Position numbers and translations under genes: made by a program
DNA from: Hyphomicrobiales bacterium
GTDB lineage: Bacteria; Pseudomonadota; Alphaproteobacteria; Rhizobiales; JAJFHB01
Assembly (NCBI GenBank): GCA_021775615.1
Contig: JAJFHL010000308.1
Coordinates: 1 to 64,000 of the forward strand
Length of the DNA: 64,000 nt
Reading direction: 5' to 3'
The notes under the pieces: model-generated
The model's database searches: none
Told to the model about the DNA's origin: nothing
The model's input: only the letters and a program-made list of their open reading frames with translations
In this document: positions 52,079 through 62,360 of the stretch, one piece after another
Layout of the letters: every line of letters starts with the position of its first letter
Numbering within the stretch: the first letter of the stretch is position 1

Positions 52079-53584
52079 ATGTCCCGTACCGTTCTTGTAG
52101 TTGATGATGATCCCGCGCAGCGGCGCATTCTTGAAGAAATGGTTCGGCGATTCGGCTATCACCCGCTTTCCGCGGAGTGCGGCCAGGGCGCGATCGACAT
52201 TCTACAAGGTCCCCAGGGCAAGGACGTATCGCTCCTCATCCTCGATCTGGTGATGCCCGAAGTCGGCGGCATCGAGGTTCTCGAGGCCATCAAGCCGCAC
52301 AACGAAAGCCTGCCTGTCATCGTGCAGACCGCGCAGGGCAGCATCGAGACGGTGGTTCAGGCCATGCGTGCCGGCGCCGACGACTTCGTGGTCAAGCCGG
52401 TCAGCCCGGAACGGCTCAAGGTTTCCATTCAAAACGCCCTCAAGGTGAACGCTCTGGCTGGAGAAATCACCCGCATCAGAAAGAAGGTCGAGGGCGAGCT
52501 GACATTCGATCAACTGGTGCTGGAAAGCCCGTTGATGTCCAATGTGACCCGTCTCGGTCAGCGCGCGGCACAATCCAACATTCCCGTGCTGATCGAAGGC
52601 GAAAGCGGCGTCGGCAAGGAAATGATTGCCCGCGCCATCCAGGGCGAAAGTGACCGGGCCGGCAAGCCATTTGTTTCGGTCAACTGTGGCGCAATTCCGG
52701 AAAATCTGGTGGAAAGCCTTTTGTTCGGCCACGAGAAAGGGTCCTTCACCGGCGCCACGGGCAAGCATAGCGGCAAGTTTCTGGAAGCCAGCGGCGGCAC
52801 CCTGTTTCTCGATGAAATCGGCGAGCTGCCGCTCGACGTCCAGGTCAAGCTGCTCCGCGCGCTTCAGGAAGGCGAGATCGATCCGGTCGGCGCCAAACGT
52901 CCCGTCAAGGTCGATGTACGGTTCATATCCGCGACCAACCGCGATCTCATCGAAATGGTGAAGAACGGCGAGTTCCGCGAAGATCTCTATTACCGGCTCA
53001 ATGTGTTTCCGGTGATGATCCCTCCCCTGCGCGACCGGCCCGAGGACGTTCCCGGCCTGGTCAGCCACTTCGTCACCAGGTTCTCCGCCGAGGAAGGGCG
53101 CAAGATTGCCGGCATCGCCGACAACGCGCTTGCCATGCTTCAGGCCTATAGCTGGCCCGGCAACGTAAGGCAGCTCGAAAACGCGGTGTTCCGTGCGGTT
53201 GTCCTGGCCGAAAGCGACCAGCTCAGCGTCGCCGAATTTCCCCAGATTGCAGCCCAGCTGGAAGGCTACGAGGTTACCGTTCCGCAGGCGCCGGCCGACC
53301 CCGAACCCGAAGTCATCCCGGGCATGGAGGGTCCCGCCCTCATTGGAAGCGAGCTGCCGGCCGCGATCTGCCGCCCGCTCGACGCCGATGGCAGCGCCTT
53401 GGGCATCGCGGCGATGACCGATGGCGGCGAGGTCCGCCGCCTCGAGGAAATCGAAGCCGATATGATCCGGCTGGCGCTGCAGCGCTACCGCGGCCACATG
53501 TCGGAAGTCGCCAGAAAGCTTGGAATCGGGCGATCCACGCTCTACCGCAAGGTGCGTGAGCTTGGCCTTGAGGCCAAAATGTAA
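52079..53584 (+). CDS. sigma-54-dependent Fis-family response regulator
   Basis: Receiver (LLILDLVMPEVGG), AAA+ (GESGVGKEMIARAI, HEKGSFTGAT), Fis HTH (MSEVARKLGIGRSTLYRKVRELGL). Confidence 0.95.
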   Translation: MSRTVLVVDDDPAQRRILEEMVRRFGYHPLSAECGQGAIDILQGPQGKDVSLLILDLVMPEVGGIEVLEAIKPHNESLPVIVQTAQGSIETVVQAMRAGADDFVVKPVSPERLKVSIQNALKVNALAGEITRIRKKVEGELTFDQLVLESPLMSNVTRLGQRAAQSNIPVLIEGESGVGKEMIARAIQGESDRAGKPFVSVNCGAIPENLVESLLFGHEKGSFTGATGKHSGKFLEASGGTLFLDEIGELPLDVQVKLLRALQEGEIDPVGAKRPVKVDVRFISATNRDLIEMVKNGEFREDLYYRLNVFPVMIPPLRDRPEDVPGLVSHFVTRFSAEEGRKIAGIADNALAMLQAYSWPGNVRQLENAVFRAVVLAESDQLSVAEFPQIAAQLEGYEVTVPQAPADPEPEVIPGMEGPALIGSELPAAICRPLDADGSALGIAAMTDGGEVRRLEEIEADMIRLALQRYRGHMSEVARKLGIGRSTLYRKVRELGLEAKM

Positions 53585-53681
53585 CACCTGCGTGAGAATC
53601 GGACGTAAAATGGCCACGACCGATTGCCAAAACTCTGTTTATGTCCTTAATTGGCTGGAGAGATCGCAAGGGAGGTCTTAG

Positions 53682-55586
53682 GTGATTCGGCTAGGCTCAG
53701 CACTGGCAACGGCTGGTATTGTTCTATTTGCGTCCGCTCCAACAGATCTGGCCTCCGCCAGAGACTTGGGCTTTGATGACCTGTTCAATCGCAACTCTCA
53801 GAGCAGATCTGAAGAGGGCGGTGGGTTCTGGAGCATTTTCTCCCGCAAGCGCTCACGCAACCGCGAAGCGGTCATCGAACCGACAAAGCCCTATGTCGCG
53901 CCGGTTTATCAGCACGACGTGCTGTCGCCCCTCAAAGATGCGAAAATCGATGACGAACGCCCCGAAGGCGCGATTGAAGCTGCGATTTTCGACCTTCTGA
54001 AGCACGGCGGCGATCCGGTCATCCGCGTCCATGCCAGCCACAAGGCGGCGTTGATCAGTTTTTACCGCGAGCGCGGCTTCAAGCCGCTTTGGACCAGCGA
54101 AGACGGTGTTAACCTGCGTGCCGAGCGCATGCTGACGCTGTTGAGCAAGGCGGATCACGAAGGCATGCGCGCCGGCGACTATCTGCCCGAAGCGCTCGGT
54201 GCCTTCGATCCCGAACTACGTCCCGAATTCGACGATCTGCTGCAGATCGCCAGGCTTGACGTCGAGTTGAGCGTGGCGGCGGTGAAATACGCGCATCACG
54301 CATCCGCCGGCCGCATTGTACCGGAGCGCCTGAGCAAGTTCATCGACGTGCATCCCGAGGCGGTGCCGGCGGAAACCGTTTTGTCCGACCTGAGCCGGAC
54401 GGTGCGGCCGGACAAGTACCTGGCCGGCCTCCACCCCACTCACCTGGCCTATGGAATGCTCAAGCGCGAGTTGGCGGCACTTCGCAAGGTGGCGCGGGCC
54501 GAGCGTGAGATCACTATTCCTTCCGGCGAGTTGCTGAAACTCAACAAGGTCGACAAGCGCGTCGTCCTGATCCGCAAAAAACTCAAGGAAATGGGCCTGC
54601 TTGAGCACAGGGTCATCGTCGTAAGGAGCAATGTGCCCGAATTTGCCGCAGAGGCGAAAGACCGGGTCACGAGAACCAAGACAACCGCCAGATCTCCGGT
54701 TTACGACAAGGATGTCGTGGCGGCGGTGAAACGTCTCCAGAAACGCCTTGGACTGTCCCCGGACGGAGTGGTCGGCCCGGCAACCATTCAGGCAATGAAC
54801 AGCGATTCGAGCGGCAAGCGGATCGAAAAGCTGGTGCTCAACCTGGAGCGGCTGCGCTGGCTGCCCCGCGAGCTTGGCAACCGGCACGTCTTCGTGAACC
54901 AGGCGGCCTACGAGATGAAGCTGTTCGACGACGGCGAGCTGATCCATCGCGCCCGCGTTATTGTCGGCAAGCGCGAACATCAAACGCCGTCGTTCAGCGA
55001 CACAATGGAATTCGTTGTGTTCAACCCGTACTGGAACGTGCCGAACTCGATCGCCACCAAGGAGATGCTGCCGCATCTCATCGCCAATCCGTCCTATCTC
55101 GACAACAAGGGATTCGAAGTGGTCGGCCGCGGTGGCAAGGTGTCGAGCAGTTCAGTCGACTGGGAGGACTACGAGGGTCGGAAACTGCCCTTCAATTTCC
55201 GCCAGCCGCCGGGTGCCGGCAACGCATTGGGCGAAGTCAAGTTCCTGTTTCCGAATCGCCACAACGTCTACATGCATGACACGCCGACCAAGCATTTGTT
55301 TTCGCAGCCGGTCAGGGCATACAGCCACGGTTGCGTCCGGGTGCACAATGCGGACAAGTTCGCCAACGTGATTCTGGAGCGCGAAGGGTGGACGCCCAAC
55401 TCCATCCGTTCCGCCATCAACACCGGTGAAAACCGCAGAATAGTGCTGAAAAAGAAGGTTTCGGTGCACATCACCTACTTCACCGCATGGACCGACGGCA
55501 ATGACCTCGTTTACTACAAAGACATGTACGGGCGGGACGAATTGCTGAAGCGCGCGCTGGGCGAAAATCGCGTAGCCATGAAATAG
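53682..55586 (+). CDS. L,D-transpeptidase (YcbB/LdtD-like, YkuD catalytic domain)
   Basis: PG-binding domain; NPYWNVPNSIATKEMLPHL; YSHGCVRVHNADKFA. Confidence 0.93.
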   Translation: MIRLGSALATAGIVLFASAPTDLASARDLGFDDLFNRNSQSRSEEGGGFWSIFSRKRSRNREAVIEPTKPYVAPVYQHDVLSPLKDAKIDDERPEGAIEAAIFDLLKHGGDPVIRVHASHKAALISFYRERGFKPLWTSEDGVNLRAERMLTLLSKADHEGMRAGDYLPEALGAFDPELRPEFDDLLQIARLDVELSVAAVKYAHHASAGRIVPERLSKFIDVHPEAVPAETVLSDLSRTVRPDKYLAGLHPTHLAYGMLKRELAALRKVARAEREITIPSGELLKLNKVDKRVVLIRKKLKEMGLLEHRVIVVRSNVPEFAAEAKDRVTRTKTTARSPVYDKDVVAAVKRLQKRLGLSPDGVVGPATIQAMNSDSSGKRIEKLVLNLERLRWLPRELGNRHVFVNQAAYEMKLFDDGELIHRARVIVGKREHQTPSFSDTMEFVVFNPYWNVPNSIATKEMLPHLIANPSYLDNKGFEVVGRGGKVSSSSVDWEDYEGRKLPFNFRQPPGAGNALGEVKFLFPNRHNVYMHDTPTKHLFSQPVRAYSHGCVRVHNADKFANVILEREGWTPNSIRSAINTGENRRIVLKKKVSVHITYFTAWTDGNDLVYYKDMYGRDELLKRALGENRVAMK

Positions 55587-55592
55587 TCAAAT

Positions 55593-55607
55593 TTAATCGA
55601 ACATTAA
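55593..55607. promoter_or_regulatory. putative CtrA box TTAA-N7-TTAA
   Basis: ttaatcgaacattaa, upstream of the YcbK-like gene. Confidence 0.4.
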
Positions 55608-55779
55608 ACATACTACGGTGAGATTGCAGACAATCAGATGTGGCTTTCTGCATCCGAGTGTTGGTAATCTTTAAGCCCCGGTGAGTGGGATGGTGACGGG
55701 TTAAGGCTGTTGTGGCTTTTTGCCGGAAACCGGATAATTCGCAAGACGGGGATGGGCGCGGTATGCTATATGCCGTCGA

Positions 55780-57186
55780 GTGAGTATGGGAATGCCTGCG
55801 GGGAATAACTTGTTCACCAAATCCGTGAAGTTTGCAAAGCGCTGGAGCACCATTGCGGTTCTGACCGCGTTCGTGGCTTGCACGTCCTTTTTCGCAATTC
55901 GTGACTTTGTTCCGGACGCCTCCGCGGTGGATGAAGAACGTACGATTTCGTTCTACAACATCCACAACAAGGAGACGATCGAGATCACGTACAAGAAGAA
56001 CGGTCGCTACATCCCTTCGGCGATGGAGAAACTGAACCACTTCCTGCGTGATTGGCGCCAGGACGCACCCACCAAGATGGATCCCAAGCTGATCGATCTG
56101 ATCTGGGAGCTGCGCCAGGAACTGGGTTCGACCGCGCCGACGCATCTCATTTCCGGCTACCGTTCGCCGAAGACCAACGCCATGCTCAGGCGCATCGGCC
56201 GCAAGGTCGCACGCCGCAGCATGCACATGCGCGGCCAGGCGTCGGATGTGTATTTCCCCGACGTCAAGCTCGAGGATGTGCGCAACAGTGCCCTGGTGCG
56301 TCAGATCGGCGGCGTTGGATACTACCCGCGCTCCGGCGAGCACGGCTTCATTCACGTGGACACCGGCAACGTCCGCCACTGGCCGCGTCTGAGCAAGACC
56401 AAGCTGGCGGCGATTTTCCGTAACCACAAGAACAAGCACCAGCACCGCAAGAACGAGAAGGGCCCGATCTATCTGGTTCAGCGCAACCGCTCGACCGACA
56501 ACGATTCGATCGCCGCTTCTCCAAACAACATCAAGAACACCCAGACGGCCGCACAGAACTATCCGCTGCCGCGGCCCAAGCCGGTTGTCGCCTCGGTGAC
56601 GCCGAAGATCTTCACGCCGGCTCCGGCCAAGCCCGATCCGATGCAGCCGCCGGTGATCGTCGCCTCGGCGACGCCTGCGAACACCACCGAAGCCGAGCCT
56701 GAAGTGCCGCAGCTTCGCAGAAGCCTGGTGTTCTTCCCGCTGGCCATCCTGAGGCGCGAGGCCCTGCCCGACCAGCTCGAGCCGGATCTCGAGGAGGAAC
56801 AGCCGCTGAGTGTTCGTGAAATCAACACCGCCAGCACCGCTTCGACGGAGCCGCTGAAGTTCATGCTCATCGAGAACGAGCCGAAGCGGGCCCTGAGCGC
56901 GTCCCAGCTTGCCCGTGCCGCCCGTCAGGTGGTAACGCGCGACGGCAAGAGCCGTCTGCTGATGACGCAGACCGCCCGTCCGGTCCCCAATGAGGGCGAA
57001 AAGGGCGAGTTCCTTCAGGCGGAAACGACCATCATCGACCTGAGGGGCCCAACCGTCCAGACGACTCCCGAAGAGATCGAGGAGACGGTCGAAAAGGTTC
57101 AGGCGACGGCTCAGGCCGAAGAGCTTGATCTGATTGGCGAAGAGCCGGTTGCGATACCCGCAGGCGCCGGCTTCAGTTATCGCTGA
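55780..57186 (+). CDS. DUF882/YcbK (MepK-like) M15-fold peptidase with long C-terminal extension
   Basis: [78 protein letters not shown]. Confidence 0.9.
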   Translation: MSMGMPAGNNLFTKSVKFAKRWSTIAVLTAFVACTSFFAIRDFVPDASAVDEERTISFYNIHNKETIEITYKKNGRYIPSAMEKLNHFLRDWRQDAPTKMDPKLIDLIWELRQELGSTAPTHLISGYRSPKTNAMLRRIGRKVARRSMHMRGQASDVYFPDVKLEDVRNSALVRQIGGVGYYPRSGEHGFIHVDTGNVRHWPRLSKTKLAAIFRNHKNKHQHRKNEKGPIYLVQRNRSTDNDSIAASPNNIKNTQTAAQNYPLPRPKPVVASVTPKIFTPAPAKPDPMQPPVIVASATPANTTEAEPEVPQLRRSLVFFPLAILRREALPDQLEPDLEEEQPLSVREINTASTASTEPLKFMLIENEPKRALSASQLARAARQVVTRDGKSRLLMTQTARPVPNEGEKGEFLQAETTIIDLRGPTVQTTPEEIEETVEKVQATAQAEELDLIGEEPVAIPAGAGFSYR

Positions 57187-57484
57187 ATTCTGAAGATTGA
57201 TCGCTTTCCGCGCTTGGCGCCGGTCCCGCATCCGGGACCATGCCGAGTGCGTGGAGATACAGATCGATCAGCGCTTCTTCTTCCTGCCGTTCCTCGCTGT
57301 CGACCTTGCGCAGACGAACGACCTTGCGGAGAATTTTGACATCGAAGCCGTTTCCCTTGGCCTCGGCATAGACTTCCTTGATGTCATTCGCGATCGTCGC
57401 CTTTTCTTCCTCAAGCCGCTCGATGCGTTCCACAATGCTGCGCAGTTGTCCCTGGGCGATGCCCGTTGATGCTTCCATGGCCAA
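57173..57484 (-). CDS. gapR: DUF2312 family, GapR-like DNA-binding protein
   Basis: [49 protein letters not shown]. Confidence 0.92.
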   Translation of the reverse strand: MAMEASTGIAQGQLRSIVERIERLEEEKATIANDIKEVYAEAKGNGFDVKILRKVVRLRKVDSEERQEEEALIDLYLHALGMVPDAGPAPSAESDQSSEFSDN

Positions 57485-57533
57485 AAACCTCCCCTATCCG
57501 CAACGCGGATCCAAATAATCCATCAATAGTGTA

Positions 57534-57827
57534 TTAGTGCTCTTTGGAGGCCTCGTAGGCAGCCATTTGCTCCGCTGTCGCCTCGGCCTGATGCTTGGCC
57601 TTCCACTCGTCATAGGGCATGCCGTAGACATGCTCGCGTGCATCGGCTTTCGAAACATCGACATCCATGTCTTGCGCCGCCTCGACATACCAGTTTGACA
57701 GGCAGTTGCGGCAAAACCCCGCCAGTGTCATGAGCTCGATGTTCTGCACATCGGTCCGGTTGCGCAGGTGGCTGACAAGCCGCCGGAACGCCGCCGCCTC
57801 CAGTTCTGTTTGCGTCTTCTCGTCCAT
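57534..57827 (-). CDS. DUF1244 family protein
   Basis: AAAFRRLVSHLRNRTDVQNIELMTLAGFCRNCLSNWYVEAA. Confidence 0.92.
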   Translation of the reverse strand: MDEKTQTELEAAAFRRLVSHLRNRTDVQNIELMTLAGFCRNCLSNWYVEAAQDMDVDVSKADAREHVYGMPYDEWKAKHQAEATAEQMAAYEASKEH

Positions 57828-57882
57828 ATCACTCACCTTGGTCTGTACCCGCCCGGGGGCTGTCATGTGACGGCCGACAGAA

Positions 57883-58665
57883 TCAGCCGGCATCCTCAAG
57901 CATACTGTGCAGGTTCTCTTCGGCAACCAGCGGCGGCAGGATGTCCGCCAGACGCTGCGCCCATTCGCGGATTCCCGCCTCGTCGGCAATCAGATCCTGC
58001 CTGATCTCGAGCAACGCATGTGCGATGCCGCGCTGCGTCCCGTGCCGGTTCATCATGTCGCCTCGCAATTCGCCCGAATATGGCTCGTTGTCACCGACGA
58101 CCAGATCCCCCTGCTGGCGCAACGCCTCAAGAAACGGAAGCGCCAGGCGCGCATCGCTATCCCACAGGACACCCGCATGCCATGGGCGCGGCGTCCCGCG
58201 CCACGACGGCGTAAAACTGTGTATGGAGATCAAGGCAGGCACGATGCCAAGCTCCAGACAGCGCTCTATCGCCTCTCCCACCGCCGCATCATACGGTTCG
58301 TAATAGGTCCGCATTCTGTGGTCGATTTCATCCTGGTCGATTGCCGCATTTCCCGGAACGATCGCCCCGTCCGAGATCCGCATGACCAGCGTCGGATCAT
58401 CGCGCCCTCTGTTGGGATCGATCAGCAGGCGGGAAAATTTCGACAGCACCGCGGGCACATTCATCAATTGAGAAAGGTGCCTGATGACGCCGTCAACACC
58501 GATGTCATAGGCGATGTGCCGCGACAGTTGATCCTTGGACAATCCGAGATCGGCGTATTCGGGAGGAACGATATTGGTTGCATGGTCACAGACGAGAATA
58601 ACGCCGCTTGCGACGTTGCCGTCCAGAGTTTCAAAAACCGGCGCAGCCGGTTTTGAACCGGACAT
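57883..58665 (-). CDS. N-formylglutamate amidohydrolase family protein
   Basis: VCDHATNIVPPEYADLGL; IDPNRGRDDPTL; ISIHSFTPSW; DNEPYSG. Confidence 0.93.
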   Translation of the reverse strand: MSGSKPAAPVFETLDGNVASGVILVCDHATNIVPPEYADLGLSKDQLSRHIAYDIGVDGVIRHLSQLMNVPAVLSKFSRLLIDPNRGRDDPTLVMRISDGAIVPGNAAIDQDEIDHRMRTYYEPYDAAVGEAIERCLELGIVPALISIHSFTPSWRGTPRPWHAGVLWDSDARLALPFLEALRQQGDLVVGDNEPYSGELRGDMMNRHGTQRGIAHALLEIRQDLIADEAGIREWAQRLADILPPLVAEENLHSMLEDAG

Positions 58666-58990
58666 TCCGCCCGCTCCATGATCCATCTCGGTTTCCGTGC
58701 GACCCAGCATGGCGGGACTATAATCCGCCTTGCAACCACTGACCACCGGCAAGCGTCCCGATTCCGCTTGTTTTTGGTGGATATTACAATTGCATCCAGG
58801 CACCCGATCAGCCATTTTGATGCCACTTTTTCCGTGTCACGTCCGAGCCCGTGCACAAAGGGCGTCAAGGCTGTATGGCGCACCTTACAAGTCAAGTCTC
58901 CCCGGAGTGTTCCTCACCGAAGCGGTAACTGTCATGAGGAATTTCACTGGTGGAAGCAATAAAGCATGGTATTTTTTCAAAGCGAATCAG

Positions 58991-59431
58991 ATGGAAATGG
59001 TGAACTCAATGGTCCGATCAGCTATGGCCACTTTGGTCATACTCCTGTTTTGTACCCTCGGCGCCGAACGCGCGGCGGCGGATCTGAAGCTCTGCAACAA
59101 CACAGACAGCCGTGTCGGCGTTGCCCTTGGCTACAACGACACCAAGCTCTGGGTCAGCGAGGGCTGGTGGAACATCAAGCCCAATGCCTGCGCGACGCTG
59201 CTGAAGGGCGAATTGATCGCGCGCTACTACTACATCTACGCGGTCGACTACGATGACGCCGGTTCATGGGGCGGTAAAGCCCCCCTGTGCACCCAGGACA
59301 AGCTGTTTGTCATCCAGGGTCACAACAACTGTACCGAACGCGGTTTCAAGAAAACCGGCTTCCGTGAAGTCGACACTCACGAAGAATCCGATTGGACAAT
59401 ATCACTGACCAACCAGGGCCAGGATCAGTGA
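58991..59431 (+). CDS. DUF1036 family secreted protein
   Basis: Signal peptide; LKLCNNTDSRVGVALGYNDTKLWVSEGWWNIKPNAC. Confidence 0.9.
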   Translation: MEMVNSMVRSAMATLVILLFCTLGAERAAADLKLCNNTDSRVGVALGYNDTKLWVSEGWWNIKPNACATLLKGELIARYYYIYAVDYDDAGSWGGKAPLCTQDKLFVIQGHNNCTERGFKKTGFREVDTHEESDWTISLTNQGQDQ

Positions 59432-60864
59432 AACGAAACCGGCGGGTCAAGATCGTCGCCACGATCGGGCCCGCCAGTTCTTCCTCAAAGGTCATTGAAC
59501 GCCTGTTTGAGTGCGGAGCCGATGTGTTCCGCATCAACATGAGCCACACCTCGCCGGAACACTTGCGCGAGCTGACCGACATCATCCGCGATATCGAGGC
59601 CCGCCAGGGCCATCCGGTCGGCATCCTGGCGGACCTCCAGGGCCCGAAGCTGCGGATCGGAGAATTCGAAGGCGACGAGGTGACACTCATCGAGGGCCAG
59701 GTGTTCGATCTGGTGAGTGACGATACGCCGGGCACCAGCCGGCAGGTGCATCTGCCGCATCCCGAGATCATTGCCGCGGTTGAACCCGGCGCCGCCCTGC
59801 TGGTCAACGACGGCAAGATCAGGTTGCGCGTGAAGGAGCGCTCCAAGGACGTCGTGCGAACCGTTGTCGAGGTCGGCGGCGCACTGTCGGCACGCAAAGG
59901 CGTCAACCTGCCCGACACCATCGTGCCGGTGAGCGCCATGACCGACAAGGACCGGATCGATCTCGAGGCCGCCTGCGAGGTCGGTGCCGACTGGATCGCC
60001 CTGTCTTTCGTGCAACGTCCTGAAGACATTCTCGAAGCCAGAAAACTGTCGCACGGGCGCGCAGCACTGATGGCCAAGATCGAAAAACCCTCGGCGCTGC
60101 AGCATCTCACTGAAATTCTCGAGCTGGCCGATGGGATCATGGTGGCGCGCGGCGACCTGGGCGTCGAACTGCCGCTCGAACAGGTGCCGGGCCGCCAGAA
60201 ACAGATCACCCGGGCAGCGCGTAGCCTCGGAAAGCCTGTCGTGGTCGCCACGCAGATGCTGGAATCGATGATCCAGTCGCCGGTTCCGACCCGCGCCGAG
60301 GTGTCCGACGTCGCAACCGCCGTTTTCGAAGGCGCCGACGCGATCATGCTGTCGGCGGAGTCAGCCGTCGGAGACTACCCGGACGAGGCCATCTTGATGA
60401 TGGACAAGATCGCCCGCGAGGTGGAGCGCGATCTGCATTACGAGAGCATCATCCACGCCCAGCGCGCCGAACCGGAGGCCACCAGCGCGGACGCGATCTC
60501 GGCTGCCGCCAGAACCGTTGCCGATACTTTGAACCTTGCGGCAATCGTCTGTTACACCGGCTCCGGCACCACCGGCATGCGCGCCTCGCGTGAACGCCCG
60601 GGTCGGCCGATCATCGCGCTCACCCCAAATCCCGGCACCGGACGCCGCCTTGCCCTCGTCTGGGGGCTGCATTGCGTACTGACGCGTGACGCTCAGTCTC
60701 TCGAAGACATGGTCGACCGCGCCTGCCGTATCGCTTTTCAGGAAGGCTTTGCCGATCCGGGCCAGCGCATCATTATTACCGCCGGAGTGCCGCTTGGGAC
60801 CCCGGGCGCCACCAATCTCCTGCGCATCGCCTTTGTCGGCGAAGACGGAGCCGGCGCGCTCTAA
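59428..60864 (+). CDS. pyk: pyruvate kinase (GTG start overlapping DUF1036 stop, or ATG 59392)
   Basis: RRVKIVATIGPASSSSKVIERLFECGADVFRINMSH; MVARGDLGVELP; ATQMLESMI. Confidence 0.96.
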   Translation: MKRNRRVKIVATIGPASSSSKVIERLFECGADVFRINMSHTSPEHLRELTDIIRDIEARQGHPVGILADLQGPKLRIGEFEGDEVTLIEGQVFDLVSDDTPGTSRQVHLPHPEIIAAVEPGAALLVNDGKIRLRVKERSKDVVRTVVEVGGALSARKGVNLPDTIVPVSAMTDKDRIDLEAACEVGADWIALSFVQRPEDILEARKLSHGRAALMAKIEKPSALQHLTEILELADGIMVARGDLGVELPLEQVPGRQKQITRAARSLGKPVVVATQMLESMIQSPVPTRAEVSDVATAVFEGADAIMLSAESAVGDYPDEAILMMDKIAREVERDLHYESIIHAQRAEPEATSADAISAAARTVADTLNLAAIVCYTGSGTTGMRASRERPGRPIIALTPNPGTGRRLALVWGLHCVLTRDAQSLEDMVDRACRIAFQEGFADPGQRIIITAGVPLGTPGATNLLRIAFVGEDGAGAL

Positions 60865-60883
60865 AGCTTGTTGCGTTCAATCT

Positions 60884-60960
60884 GCACCGGCCCACGCCCC
60901 CTGCCCAACCACCCCTAGGGTACCTTTGTCGGGTGGTTGGGCAGGGGGCGTGGGCTGGCG
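60884..60960. repeat. long inverted repeat (dispersed family, copy 2)
   Basis: gcaccggcccacgccccctgcccaaccaccc / gggtggttgggcagggggcgtgggctggcg; same family as 35244-35320. Confidence 0.85.
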
Positions 60961-60986
60961 CCGAATCACATAAAGCGGAACGCGCT

Positions 60987-61736
60987 TTAAAGCGCCTGGC
61001 CTTCGACCTCGATCTCCAGTTCCCTGATCAACCGGGATACACCGTCCAGGAACGGATGGATGCTGATGGCGCGCCGGTAGGCGTCCAGCGCCGCCTTGCC
61101 CTTGCCCTGCGCCTTGCTTATCAGCCCCAGCCCGCTCAGGGCGCCGAAATGGCGGGGTTCCAGTTCAAGCACCTTGTTGATGTCACGCAACGAGGCATCA
61201 TATTGCTGGCGGATGTAGAGCACGGTCGCGCGCTTGTTCCATCCTTCGACGTAGTCGGGTTGCAGTTCGACGATCGAATCGAGAATCGCAAGCGCGGCAT
61301 CCAGACGCTCGTCGTTCATCGCCTTGATGGTCTGCTGCATCAGAACATCGATCGTGTCGCTGCCGGAACGCAGCCAGATCTGCCATACGGCGCTTTCCAG
61401 GAGCTCGGCGTTCTGCTCGTTCTCCGCCCTGGCCAGACGTTCGAACAGGGAATCGAGCAGTTCGGATCTGCGCTTCTCAAGCTCCGCGGGCGTTTCCGCC
61501 GGCGTCTCCGGAGCGGCCTGTGCGATCACCGGTGCGGCGATGGCAGATGGCGCTGAAGGAAAGAGTGCCTGTACCGCCAGACACGATGAAACGGCCACTG
61601 CCAGCCCCGCATGGCGCAAGGTCCGGAAGGCCCGGGAGGAGGTCAATTGAAACGGAACGTGCAACATCACCGCATAAATAGGACACCATAGCGGCAACGT
61701 CAAAGCAAACGCCCACACGATGGCGTGTGGGCGCAC
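60987..61736 (-). CDS. TPR-repeat secreted protein (translation may start further in)
   Basis: Signal peptide-like region; LDSIVELQPDYVEGWNKRATVLYIRQQYDASLRDINKVLELEPRHFGAL. Confidence 0.85.
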   Translation of the reverse strand: MRPHAIVWAFALTLPLWCPIYAVMLHVPFQLTSSRAFRTLRHAGLAVAVSSCLAVQALFPSAPSAIAAPVIAQAAPETPAETPAELEKRRSELLDSLFERLARAENEQNAELLESAVWQIWLRSGSDTIDVLMQQTIKAMNDERLDAALAILDSIVELQPDYVEGWNKRATVLYIRQQYDASLRDINKVLELEPRHFGALSGLGLISKAQGKGKAALDAYRRAISIHPFLDGVSRLIRELEIEVEGQAL

Positions 61737-61761
61737 TTCAAATCCACGATGCGGCGTATCG

Positions 61762-61887
61762 TCAGCCCTGACGGGCTTTGAAGCGCCGGTTTGTTTTGTT
61801 GATGACGAACAGCCGCCCTCTGCGCCGCACGATGCGATTATCGCGGTGCCGGCCCCTGAGCGACTTTAGAGAGTTGCGGACTTTCAT
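61762..61887 (-). CDS. rpmJ: 50S ribosomal protein L36 (41 aa; missing from ORF track)
   Basis: Minus translation [41 protein letters not shown]. Confidence 0.95.
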   Translation of the reverse strand: MKVRNSLKSLRGRHRDNRIVRRRGRLFVINKTNRRFKARQG

Positions 61888-61996
61888 CGGTATAACCTTA
61901 CATTTTTTCGCGGCGCTGCTGACAACGCCGGTGTAATTTGGCGCGGAAGATAAGGTTGGCGTGCTCTTGTGTCAACCACCGCTGAACAGATGGAAC

Positions 61997-62227
61997 ATGC
62001 CCGCATACCTGTCCTTAGACTTCGTGGTGACGATCTTCGGCCTCGTCGCCGCGTTTGCCGGCGTTGTCTTCCTGATATGGATCGAGCGGCGACCCCGCGA
62101 ACCGGGTAAACCGCTGCTCTTGCCCACCACACCACTGCTTTTCCTCTGCCTCCTGGTGATGGTCATCGCCATGGCGCACATGGTCACCCTTCTCACCGGC
62201 GTACCGCATCGCGGCAGGCTCGGCTGA
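61997..62227 (+). CDS. small two-TM membrane protein, hypothetical
   Basis: MPAYLSLDFVVTIFGLVAAFAGVVFLIWIERRPREPGKPLLLPTTPLLFLCLLVMVIAMAHMVTLLTGVPHRGRLG. Confidence 0.65.
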   Translation: MPAYLSLDFVVTIFGLVAAFAGVVFLIWIERRPREPGKPLLLPTTPLLFLCLLVMVIAMAHMVTLLTGVPHRGRLG

Positions 62228-62360
62228 CCTCAAGACCCTTTTCATGGTTAAGAGAATATTTAACCCTGATAATTTAGCTTGAAGGCAGATATGGCATCTC
62301 TGGAATGGCGGGGCCGCCTCTGCGCGAATTTGCATGCCTGGCGGCAATCCGAAGACATTT

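Noticed and set aside
52202-53617. 471-aa minus-strand ORF antisense to the NtrC-type regulator
   Set aside because: Antisense shadow of a clear response regulator.
55480-57231. 583-aa minus-strand ORF antisense to the YcbK-like gene
   Set aside because: Overlaps two well-supported plus-strand genes; no motif.
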